Assembly (NCBI GenBank): GCA_963798805.1
Contig: CAWCVC010000005.1
Span: 124,001-188,000, forward strand
Length of the DNA stretch: 64,000 bases
Direction of reading: 5' to 3'
From: CAVZCK01 sp963798805
GTDB taxonomy: Bacteria; Pseudomonadota; Alphaproteobacteria; Rhizobiales; Rhodomicrobiaceae
Positions 25,917 through 34,190 of the stretch are shown one piece after another; positions within the stretch are counted from its first letter, which is position 1, and the number at the start of each line of letters is the position of its first letter. Position numbers and translations under genes: made by a program. Below the pieces are notes generated by a model. The model worked only from the letters and a program-made list of their open reading frames with translations. It ran no database searches and was not told where the DNA came from.

Positions 25917-27086
25917 ATGGCGCAGATAGCCGAGGCGCAAAGCGGGATCGCGGAATTTTCCGTGTCCGAGCCGCTCCCCTTGGACAGCGGTGCCAGCCTT
26001 GCACCCTACCGCATCGCCTATCAGACCTATGGCACGCTCAACGCGGCCAAGTCCAACGCCATCCTCATCTGCCACGCGCTGACGGGCGATCAATATGTGC
26101 TCGGGCCCCATCCGGTGACGCGCAAGCCCGGCTGGTGGGAAACGGTCGTCGGCCCCGGCAAACCGGTCGACACGGACCGCTATTTCGTCATTTGCCCGAA
26201 TATTCTCGGCGGCTGCATGGGCTCGACCGGTCCGGCCTCGATCAATCCGGCGACCGGCAAGCCTTACGGCCTCGATTTTCCCGTCATCACCATCGGCGAC
26301 ATGGTCCGCGCCCAGGCGCGGCTGATCGAGCGGCTCGGCATCGAGGACCTGTTCTGCGTAATCGGCGGCTCCATGGGCGGCATGCAGGTGCTGGAATGGG
26401 CGGCGAGCTACGGCGACAAGGTCTTCTCCGCGGTGCCGATCGCAACCGCGCCGCGGCATTCCTCGCAAAATATCGCCTTCCACGAGGTCGGCCGGCAGGC
26501 GGTGATGGCCGATCCCGACTGGCGGCATGGGCGCTATCTCGATGAGGGCGTGGCGCCCCGCAAGGGCCTGTCCGTCGCCCGCATGGCCGCGCACATCACC
26601 TATCTGTCGTCCAAGGCGCTGCACGAGAAATTCGGCCGCAAGCTGCAGGATCGCAACTCGCTGACCTTCGGCTTCGACGCCGACTTCCAGGTGGAGAGCT
26701 ATCTGCGGCACCAGGGGTCGACCTTCGTCGATCGCTTCGACGCCAATTCCTATCTCTACATTACCCGCGCCATGGACTATTTCGATCTGGCGGCGGATCA
26801 TGGCGGCACGGTCGCCAATGCCTTTCAGGGCGTGAAGACCCGTTTCTGCGTGATCTCCTTCACCAGCGACTGGCTCTATCCCACCCGCGACAGCCGGGAG
26901 ATCGTGCGCGCGCTCAACGCGGTCGCCGCCAATGTCAGCTTCGTCGAGATCGAGTCCGACAAGGGCCACGACGCCTTTCTGCTGCACGAGCCGGAGCTGT
27001 TCGACGCCATTTCCGGCTTTCTGAACGCGGCCGCGACGCGGCGCGGGCTGGTCCCGCCCCGCCACAAAGCCTTGGCGAGTGTTTAA
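25917..27086 (+). CDS. metXA: Homoserine O-acetyltransferase MetX
   Basis: A 389-residue alpha/beta-hydrolase-fold enzyme that acetylates (or in some relatives succinylates) homoserine, the first step of methionine synthesis. The nucleophile serine 152 is in GGSMGGMQVLEW, aspartate 318 in SDWLYPTRDSR and histidine 351 in KGHDAFLL. The N-terminal YQTYGTLNAAKSNAILICHA and HPVTRKPGWWE are typical. I use the ATG at 25917; the TTG at 25911 would add two residues. metW follows five bases after the stop, the usual pairing. The leader does not show a clear SAM-II riboswitch. Confidence 0.94.
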   Translation: MAQIAEAQSGIAEFSVSEPLPLDSGASLAPYRIAYQTYGTLNAAKSNAILICHALTGDQYVLGPHPVTRKPGWWETVVGPGKPVDTDRYFVICPNILGGCMGSTGPASINPATGKPYGLDFPVITIGDMVRAQARLIERLGIEDLFCVIGGSMGGMQVLEWAASYGDKVFSAVPIATAPRHSSQNIAFHEVGRQAVMADPDWRHGRYLDEGVAPRKGLSVARMAAHITYLSSKALHEKFGRKLQDRNSLTFGFDADFQVESYLRHQGSTFVDRFDANSYLYITRAMDYFDLAADHGGTVANAFQGVKTRFCVISFTSDWLYPTRDSREIVRALNAVAANVSFVEIESDKGHDAFLLHEPELFDAISGFLNAAATRRGLVPPRHKALASV

Positions 27087-27091
27087 CCTCC

Positions 27092-27727
27092 GTGCGCGCG
27101 CTCAATCAGCCTCCGAAGATCCCAACCCGTGTCGACCATCTGCTGATCGCCGAGATGGTGGAGCGCGGCGCGCGCGTGATCGATATCGGCTGCGGCCAGG
27201 GCGAGCTTTTATCGCTGCTCGAAATGGAGCGCGACGTCGACGGCCGCGGCATCGAGCTGAGCCAGTCCAACGTCAATCTCTGCGTGGCGCGCGGCCTCTC
27301 GGTGATCCAGGGCGACGCCGACCGCGACCTTGTGCATTATCCCGACCAGAGCTTCGACTACGCCATCCTCAGCCAGACGCTGCAGGCGACGCATCATCCG
27401 CGCGATGTCCTGGAGCAGCTTTTGCGGATCGGGCGGCATGCCATAGTGTCATTTCCGAATTTCGGCCATTGGCGCATCCGGCTGCAATTTCTCATCCACG
27501 GCCGGATGCCGGTGACGCCGAGCCTGCCCGAGCCCTGGCATGAGACGCAGAACATCCATCACTGCACGATCAAGGATTTCCTGGAGCTGTGCGAGGCGGT
27601 GAACGCCAAGGTCGAGCGCTCCGTCGCGCTCAACGCCTATGGCCAGCGCATGGGGATCAGGCTGCCGCTCGTCTGGCACAATCTCATCGGCGAGCAGGCG
27701 GTGTTTCTGCTGACGCGGCATGGTTGA
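27092..27727 (+). CDS. metW: Methionine biosynthesis protein MetW
   Basis: A 211-residue SAM-methyltransferase-fold protein encoded with metX. MetW partners MetX in many proteobacteria and is needed for full acetyltransferase activity or methionine synthesis. The SAM-binding motif is VIDIGCGQGELLSLL, and the segment SFDYAILSQTLQATHHP and the FPNFGHWRIRLQF strand are MetW hallmarks. The GTG start at 27092 is five bases after the metX stop, so translation is coupled. Confidence 0.93.
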   Translation: MRALNQPPKIPTRVDHLLIAEMVERGARVIDIGCGQGELLSLLEMERDVDGRGIELSQSNVNLCVARGLSVIQGDADRDLVHYPDQSFDYAILSQTLQATHHPRDVLEQLLRIGRHAIVSFPNFGHWRIRLQFLIHGRMPVTPSLPEPWHETQNIHHCTIKDFLELCEAVNAKVERSVALNAYGQRMGIRLPLVWHNLIGEQAVFLLTRHG

Positions 27728-27967
27728 GGACGGCGCGTCAGTGGCGTCTCAAACCGCGCCTAAAGGATTGATGGGTCAATCGGTGCTTTTCACCTTGAGA
27801 TCTTTGAATGATGGAGGAACTTCAGCCAGTTCAGGCAACATACGCTGCATAGATGCGCGCCAACGTAAAGGTTAGTATCTATGCGTTTCCACTGTACAAG
27901 AACCCAGCCCTCCCATATTGGTCTTCACTCGGCTTAAGCTCGAATTAAGCTATTCACAGGTGGAGTG

Positions 27968-28961
27968 ATGTTCAAATCTGCCGAAGCGATCATCCGCTAC
28001 GATGGCCCAGCTTTGGTTAACCACGAAATGGATGCGGAGGACTTGGCTCTGGTCCTCACAAACCTGAATGAGCTATGCCTGATTACTAACAAGCATCTCA
28101 ATGGGAATCGAGCCTCAGTAAAGCTTCGGGTCCGATTAGATTTAGAGCAACAGTGCTTTCAAATACTAATCCAACTCGTTCAAGAAACATACCATGATCT
28201 AACATCATTTCTTGCACAAGAGTCTGTAAAAGACGCAAAGAACATTCTTGAATGGCTGGGCCTAATAGGTGGCTTGACGGCCGGTGGTGTCTTCGGTCTG
28301 TATAAATTGCTATACGGTGAGTTGCAAGAAGATTCATCTCGAACAATCAAGAAATTCATCTCGAACAATATGGAACCTGACCGACGGCGGCATTCAAATA
28401 ATCGGCGACAAAAATCAGGTTAGCATCGATCGAGGTCTGCAAGAACTCGCAGAAAATCCAAGTGTAATGACATATGTTGAAAATGTGCTAAGCCCCATCA
28501 GAAAGGAAGGTTACGAGAAGGTAGAATTTGAGGCCAATGGGCAAGTCTCACAATATATCACTCAAGAGGAAGCGACTCGAATCATTCGACGATTGCAGGA
28601 AGAGCGAGATCACATTTATGAAGTTGCTACCGCGTTAGATCACGCGAAACAGACCTTACCGCAGCCTACGGCGGCCCGGGTCGCGTCTGTCCGGGTTAAG
28701 AAGCCGGTATTCGAAGGGACATCCAAATGGACAGTAGTCCACGATGGACGCGCCATAGACGTCAAGGTCGCCGACAAGGAGTTTCTGGAGGACGTCCAAT
28801 CATCCCGAATTGTACTCCCAGCGAGGTCCAGCCTAGTTGTTGATTTATCGACAATGGAAGACGGCAAGAGTTACCTTATTGAAAAAGTATATAAGGTAGT
28901 GCCCCCGCCAGAACAATTGGACCTGCTTAGATCTGTCGATACGACCGACCGGAAGGCATGA
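27968..28961 (+). pseudogene. Low-GC gene of unknown function split by a 22-bp tandem duplication
   Basis: Two overlapping reading frames form one gene. The first runs from ATG 27968 and covers DAEDLALVLTNLNELCLITN and a glycine-rich membrane-like segment near LIGGLTAGGVFGLYKLL. It leaves frame inside a duplicated 22-bp unit (28332-28353 and 28354-28375, 16 leading bases identical). Removing one unit restores the frame as SSRTIWNLTDGGIQIIGDKN and gives 323 residues with no other stop. The C-terminal half includes EKVEFEANGQVSQYITQEEA and reads to 28961. The whole region is much more AT-rich than its neighbours, suggesting transfer. No function recognised; the layout resembles hypothetical proteins of mobile regions. 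Confidence 0.75.
28332..28375. repeat. 22-bp imperfect tandem duplication
   Basis: The unit ATTCATCTCGAACAAT plus six further bases occurs twice with period 22. The last six bases differ (CAAGAA against ATGGAA). Because 22 is not a multiple of three it shifts the reading frame of the surrounding gene. Confidence 0.85.
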
Positions 28962-28970
28962 TCATTCGGT

Positions 28971-29411
28971 CTAAGCCCGTCCCGGCCGCACGAAATGGTG
29001 CAGATAGCGGACGTGGATCAGCACATCCATGACGCTGGCGAAGAACAGGATCACAAAGACCGAGGTCCAGGCGAGCGGCACGAAGAACAGCTCGATGCTG
29101 GTGACGACGAGCAGCAGGATCGAGCCGTAAAGGTCGTATTGGCTGCCGCTGAAATTGCGCTCCAGCCCGTAGCGCACGATCCGGCTCATTTCGAGATAGA
29201 GCGCGATCAGGATGGCGAAGGTGATGATCGCGCCATAGGTGATGACGAAGCTCGGCCCGCTCGCGCCGATCAGCCCGCCAACGTCGAAGACGACAAGCTC
29301 GTGGCTCAAGAAGCTCTCGAGGCCGCCGGCAGACGCTGCCTCGCCGCCATACACATGCAGCCCGGCGATGACGTGATAAAGGAGCCATGCTCCCATGAGC
29401 CAAGTAAACAT
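28971..29411 (-). CDS. Four-helix membrane protein, unknown function
   Basis: A 146-residue hydrophobic protein with about four membrane spans: FTWLMGAWLLYHVIAGLHVY, SFVITYGAIITFAILIALYL, SILLLVVTSIELFFVPLAW and SVFVILFFASVMDVLIHVRY. A longer in-frame ORF exists, but the ATG at 29411 has AGGGGGA six bases upstream and the extension is GC-rich shadow sequence. It lies downstream of the pnp terminator and converges with the low-GC pseudogene. No family recognised. Confidence 0.7.
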   Translation of the reverse strand: MFTWLMGAWLLYHVIAGLHVYGGEAASAGGLESFLSHELVVFDVGGLIGASGPSFVITYGAIITFAILIALYLEMSRIVRYGLERNFSGSQYDLYGSILLLVVTSIELFFVPLAWTSVFVILFFASVMDVLIHVRYLHHFVRPGRA

Positions 29412-29540
29412 CACGGTCCCCCTGAACGGTGCGTGACGTGAGCCTTTTTCTGTTCGCGAAAAAGCGCAAGGCGCGAGCGGCGCGCAGCCGGTCCTATCTA
29501 CAGCTTTTTGAGGTCGAGGCACGGTGGGCGGGCGCGCGCA

Positions 29541-29572
29541 AAGCAAAACCGCCAGCGGGAGGGCTGACGGTT
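29541..29572 (-). terminator. Rho-independent terminator after pnp
   Basis: Read on the minus strand, a ten-base-pair stem AACCGTCAGC / GCTGGCGGTT (one T-G pair) closes a six-base loop and runs into TTTTGCTTT. It lies about 60 bp after the pnp stop and ends the long minus-strand housekeeping run. Confidence 0.88.
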
Positions 29573-29632
29573 TCGGATGCGGTTCGAATTTGCGGTGTCA
29601 CACCGACGAGCCGCGGCAGGGCGGCTGCGCAT

Positions 29633-31769
29633 TTATCCGGTCGCGGCCTCGGTTTCAGGCTGCTGCTTGATCTCCTGGCCGGTGGCCTGATCGACGATCT
29701 TCATGGACAGCCTGACCTTGCCGCGGTCGTCGAAGCCGAGCAGCTTGACATAGACCTCCTGGCCCTCCTTGACCACGTCCTTCACCTGCTTGACCCGCTC
29801 CGGCGCAAGCTGTGAGACGTGGACGAGGCCGTCCTTGGAGCCGAAGAAGTTCACGAAGGCGCCGAATTCGACGATCTTGACCACCTTGCCCTTGTAGATC
29901 TGGCCGACCTCGGGCTCCATGGCAATCATCCTGATCCGCTCGAGCGCGGCTTCGATCGACTTCGGATTGGCCGCCGCGATCTTCACGGTGCCGTCGTCGC
30001 TGATGTCGATCTTGGCGCCGCTCTCCTCGACGATGCCGCGGATCACCGAGCCGCCTGAGCCGATCACTTCGCGGATCTTGTCCGTCGGGATGGTGATCAC
30101 CTCGATGCGCGGCGCATATTCGCCGAGCTCCGAACGCGCCGCCGTCAGCGCCTTGCTCATCTCACCGAGAATGTGCATCCGGCCGTCTCTGGCCTGATCC
30201 AGCGCGATCTTCATGATCTCCGCCGTGATGCCGGTGATCTTGATGTCCATCTGCAGCGAGGTGATGCCCTCGGAGGTGCCGGCCACCTTGAAGTCCATAT
30301 CGCCGAGATGGTCCTCATCGCCAAGGATGTCGGAGAGGACGGCGAAATCCTCTTCCTCCTTGATCAGACCCATGGCGATGCCGGCGACCGGCCGCTTCAG
30401 CGGCACGCCCGCATCCATCAGGGCGAGCGAGGAACCGCAGACCGTCGCCATCGAGGACGAGCCGTTCGAACTCGGTGATCTCGGAGACGACGCGCAGCGT
30501 ATAGGGGAACTGCTCACTGGTCGGCAGCACCGGGTGAACCGCGCGCCAGGCCAGCTTGCCATGGCCGATTTCGCGGCGGCCCGGCGAGCCCATGCGCCCG
30601 GTCTCGCCGACCGAATAGGGTGGGAAATTATAGTGCAGCAGGAAGTTTTCCTTATAGGTGCCCTCCAGCGCGTCGATCCATTGCTCGTCCTCACCCGTGC
30701 CAAGTGTGGCCACGCACAGCGCCTGCGTTTCGCCGCGCGTGAACAGCGCCGAGCCATGGGTGCGGGGCAGCACGCCGACATCGCAGACGATCGGACGTAC
30801 GGTCTTCAGATCGCGCCCGTCGATGCGCTTGCCGGTCTTGAGGATATTGCCGCGCACAATGCTCTTCTCGAGCGTCTTGAAGGCGCTGCCGGCTTCGGCG
30901 GCAACCGAGGGATCGGAGCCTTCCGGCACAAGCTCTTCGACGACCTTGGCCTTGACCTCGGCGACCTTTTCCTGGCGCTCGGCCTTGCCGGCGATCTGAT
31001 AGGCCTTCTTCAGATCCTTCTCGGCCAGCTTCTTGACCTTGCCTTCGAGCTCGCTTGCGGTCTTTTCCTTGATTTCCCACGGATCCTTCGCGGCGTGCTC
31101 GGCAAGGCGGATGATCGCGTCGAGCACCGGCTGGAAGCTTTCATGGCCGAACATCACGGCGCCCAGCATGGATTCTTCGGAGAGTTCCTTGACCTCCGAC
31201 TCGACCATCAGCACAGCGTCTGCGGTCCCCGCCACGACGAGATCGAGGGAGCTTGTCTTCACCTGATCGATCGTCGGGTTCAGGACATATTGACTGTCGA
31301 TATAGGCCACCCTCGCCGCGCCGACCGGACCCATGAAGGGGACGCCGGAGAGCGTCAGGGCGGCGGAGGCGGCAACCAAGGCGACCACGTCCGGGTCGTT
31401 CTCGAGGTCGTGCGAGAGTACCGTGACGATCACCTGGATTTCGTTCTTGAAGCCCTCGATGAAGAGCGGCCGGATCGGCCGGTCGATGAGCCGCGAGGTC
31501 AGCGTCTCTTTTTCGCTGGGCCGGCCTTCGCGCTTGAAAAACCCGCCGGGAATCTTGCCGGCGGCGTAGGTTTTTTCCTGATAATTCACTGTCAGTGGGA
31601 AGAAATCCTGCCCCTGCTTGGCTTCCTTGTCAGCAACCACGGTTGCCAGAACGGAAGTCTCGCCATATTGGACGAGCACGGCGCCTGTGGCCTGACGGGC
31701 AATGCGGCCGGTCTCAAATTTCAGCGTGCGGCCGCCCCACGTGATTTCTTCGCGGTGTATGTCGAACAT
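29633..31769 (-). pseudogene. pnp: Polynucleotide phosphorylase gene with one frameshift
   Basis: PNPase, the phosphorolytic 3'-5' exoribonuclease of the degradosome. The start MFDIHREEITWGGRTLKFET is normal. The second RNase PH domain should contain SEITESNGSSSMATVCG, but an extra base at 30469-30470 (two T where one is expected on the coding strand) moves translation into LARPDGCG and a stop. The rest, including the KH domain (VITIPTDKIREVIGSGG) and the S1 domain (GQIYKGKVVKIVEFGAF), continues in the next frame. With one base removed it is 711 residues, exactly normal. Because pnp is highly conserved, an assembly error is as likely as a real mutation. The upstream leader carries a GCATG-AGCC hairpin that could be an RNase III site. 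Confidence 0.88.
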
Positions 31770-32041
31770 TCGTGTAATTCCGATATTTCATCTCCGGCGC
31801 AGGATTGCGCCTCGACTCTGTTTCATTTCTCTATTCGCGGGATTAGCCTTATCCGAAAAAGCCGCCGGAGAACAGACCCGACTCTTGCGCCGAGCCCCTA
31901 CTTCCCGATTTCGATGCGGCCAAGGCATGTGGATTGGCGCAGCGCGCGAGCGTGGACGCGCGCATGACAGCCGCCTTCGGCTGCATGCTTCGCGAGACTG
32001 CATCATAATTTCCGTAATTCGCCCTGCGTCGTCCGCTGCGG

Positions 32042-32311
32042 TTAGCGCCGAATGCCGAGACGCCCGATAAGCTTGCGGTAGCGCGACTCGTCCTTGCCCT
32101 TTACATAATCGAGCAAACGGCGGCGCTGGCTGACAAGTTTCAAGAGGCCACGGCGGGAGTGGTTGTCCTTCTTGTGGGTCTTGAAGTGCTCGGTGAGGTT
32201 GACGATACGCTCGGTGAGCACGGCGACCTGGACTTCCGGCGAGCCGGTATCGCCGTCCTTCGTCGCGAATTCCGACATGAGCGCCTGCTTGCGCTCCGCA
32301 GTGATCGACAT
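32042..32311 (-). CDS. rpsO: 30S ribosomal protein S15
   Basis: An 89-residue S15, a primary 16S-binding protein of the platform. The full family pattern is visible: MSITAERKQALMSEFA, TGSPEVQVAVLTERI, LTEHFKTHKKDNHSRRGLL and a LDYVKGKDESRYRKLIGRLG tail. It lies 30 bp after truB and before pnp, the canonical truB-rpsO-pnp order. S15 and PNPase expression are often linked through the rpsO-pnp intercistronic region. Confidence 0.98.
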   Translation of the reverse strand: MSITAERKQALMSEFATKDGDTGSPEVQVAVLTERIVNLTEHFKTHKKDNHSRRGLLKLVSQRRRLLDYVKGKDESRYRKLIGRLGIRR

Positions 32312-32341
32312 CGGGATCTCCTCAAATTGCGAAAGGTCTCA

Positions 32342-33265
32342 TCAAGCCGGGATGTTGAAGACCCGCGAGGGCTTCAATTCACCCTGCTCCACCTCGCCGA
32401 GCGCGATCAGCGTTCCGCGCGAGGTGGCATAGATGAGACCGTGGTGAATGGGGGCGTCCCGGCCACGGATGATGATCGGCTTGCCCCTTTTGAGCTGTGC
32501 CGCGTCCGGCCCGCTGACGGCCAGCGCCGGGATGCCGTCCAGCGCGGTCTCAACAGGCCGAAGCGCCCCGAGGAGCGCCTCGCGGCCGGCGTCACTATTG
32601 CTCAATTCCTCCAGCCTTTCCAGCGAAATTGCTTGGGCCTCGTCGAACGGCCCGACCCGTGTGCGGCGCAGCTCGGCGACGTGGCCGAAACAGCCGAGCC
32701 TGCGGCCGAGATCGCGGGCGATGGCGCGGACATAGGTGCCCTTGCCGCATTCCGCCTCGAACAGGCAGGTCTCCGGGTCGGGGATGTCGGCGATTTCGAG
32801 CCGCGCCACCGCGACCGGGCGAGCCTGAAGCTCGAATGGCTCGCCATCCCGCGCGAGGTCATAGGCGCGCTCGCCTTCTATCTTGATCGCCGAAAAGCGC
32901 GGCGGCACCTGCATGATCTCGCCGCGAAAGGCGGGCAGCTCCGCTTCGATCGCCTCACGGCTCGGGCGTGCTTCGCTCCGGTTCACCGGCTCGCCCTCGG
33001 CATCGTCGGTATTGGTCTCGATGCCCCAGCGCACCAGGAACCGATATTGCTTGCTCCCCTCCACCGCGTGCTGGATGGTCTTCGTCGCCTCGCCGAAAGC
33101 GACCGGCAGGATGCCTGTCGCCAGCGGATCGAGCGTCCCCGCGTGGCCGGCCTTGGCGGCATCGAACAGCCGCTTCACCTTGTTCAAGGCGTGGGTCGAC
33201 GTGATCGACTTCGGCTTGTCGAGAACCAGCCAGCCATGAACGGGTGTGCCTTTGCGACGGGCCAT
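32342..33265 (-). CDS. truB: tRNA pseudouridine(55) synthase TruB
   Basis: A 307-residue enzyme that makes pseudouridine 55 in the T-loop of tRNAs. The catalytic aspartate is in KAGHAGTLDPLATGILPV near the N-terminus; QVPPRFSAIKIEGERAYDLA and CGKGTYVRAIARDLG are conserved. An in-frame upstream ATG at 33301 exists, but the start at 33265 (MARRKGTPVHGWLVLDKPK) fits the family. It lies between rbfA and rpsO. Confidence 0.97.
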   Translation of the reverse strand: MARRKGTPVHGWLVLDKPKSITSTHALNKVKRLFDAAKAGHAGTLDPLATGILPVAFGEATKTIQHAVEGSKQYRFLVRWGIETNTDDAEGEPVNRSEARPSREAIEAELPAFRGEIMQVPPRFSAIKIEGERAYDLARDGEPFELQARPVAVARLEIADIPDPETCLFEAECGKGTYVRAIARDLGRRLGCFGHVAELRRTRVGPFDEAQAISLERLEELSNSDAGREALLGALRPVETALDGIPALAVSGPDAAQLKRGKPIIIRGRDAPIHHGLIYATSRGTLIALGEVEQGELKPSRVFNIPA

Positions 33266-33287
33266 CACTGCGCTCCGGAAGAGAGGA

Positions 33288-33674
33288 TCAGTCGAGATCA
33301 CGCCGGACTTCGGGCGAGCGCAGGATCGCGTCGATGCGCTCCACCTTGTCGAACGTCTCGTCGATTTGGAAAGACAGATTGGGCATGTATTTCAGATCGA
33401 CGCGTTTGGCAAGCTCGCCGCGCAGGAAACGCTGATGGCGCATCAGCGCCGCTTTCAGCGTCTCCGGATTGCCGCTGCCGAAGGGAAGAGCATAGACGGT
33501 GGCATTGCGCAAGTCGGGACTGACGCGGACCTCGGTGATGGTGATGTTGTGGCCGTCGAACTCGGGATCGACAATTTCCGAGCGCATCAGAATCTCGGCG
33601 AAGGCGTGCCGGATCATTTCGCCGACGCGGAGCTGGCGCTGAGTGGGGCCTTTCTTGCTTGGATGCCTCTTCAT
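33288..33674 (-). CDS. rbfA: 30S ribosome-binding factor RbfA
   Basis: A 128-residue KH-like maturation factor that binds the pre-30S subunit and helps 16S 5' end processing. The N-terminal QRQLRVGEMIRHAFAEILMR, ITITEVRVSPDLRNATVYAL and C-terminal LKYMPNLSFQIDETFDKVER are diagnostic. The start is set at MKRHPSKKG (33674); the ORF extension to 33719 is not conserved in type. It precedes truB by 22 bp. Confidence 0.96.
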   Translation of the reverse strand: MKRHPSKKGPTQRQLRVGEMIRHAFAEILMRSEIVDPEFDGHNITITEVRVSPDLRNATVYALPFGSGNPETLKAALMRHQRFLRGELAKRVDLKYMPNLSFQIDETFDKVERIDAILRSPEVRRDLD

Positions 33675-33732
33675 TTTGTCCCCGCTTCGAAAGCGGCCAT
33701 CGACGCAATCCGGGCGCAAGGCCGGTGCCGCC

Positions 33733-34131
33733 TCACATCAATATACCGAGCCGCGCGGCATAGGCGGCAAAGGCGAACGCTGCCGCGCTGATTACGGCGG
33801 CGCTGAGAGCCTGCTGTGCGCCCGCGCCATCCGTGTCGCTCTCCTTTGGATGCCCGCTCAGCCACGCCAGCCCGTAATAGACAGCCTGCGCCAACAGCCC
33901 GCCGCCGAGAAGCCAGACCGCAAGAGCGCTCCGGGCGATCAGCGCCGCGCCGGCGGCTGCATAAAAACCGGCCGACACGGCCATGAACGATCTCCGCAAC
34001 CACTCCGAATCGCGCACCGCAGCCGGCGTTTGCATCGAACCGGCCGCAACCCGTTCCGAGCGCAGGCGACTCAAGACGAACAACGCCGTGATAAGATAGA
34101 ACAAGCCGAGAGCGGATGCGATCAGTGTCAT
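33733..34131 (-). CDS. Small membrane protein between infB and rbfA
   Basis: A 132-residue hydrophobic protein with four predicted membrane spans: LIASALGLFYLITALFVL, SFMAVSAGFYAAAGAALIA, ALAVWLLGGGLLAQAVYYGL and AVISAAAFAFAAYAARLGI. The start ATG at 34131 is preferred because the in-frame extension to 34281 overlaps the end of infB and is arginine-rich. It interrupts the standard infB-rbfA adjacency. No family recognised; the high GC matches the neighbours, so it does not look foreign. Confidence 0.7.
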   Translation of the reverse strand: MTLIASALGLFYLITALFVLSRLRSERVAAGSMQTPAAVRDSEWLRRSFMAVSAGFYAAAGAALIARSALAVWLLGGGLLAQAVYYGLAWLSGHPKESDTDGAGAQQALSAAVISAAAFAFAAYAARLGILM

Positions 34132-34190
34132 CGGCGATGTGCCTTCCGACCGGAGGGGCGCGAAGCCGCGGCCCCTCCTCGGAAGCCTTG

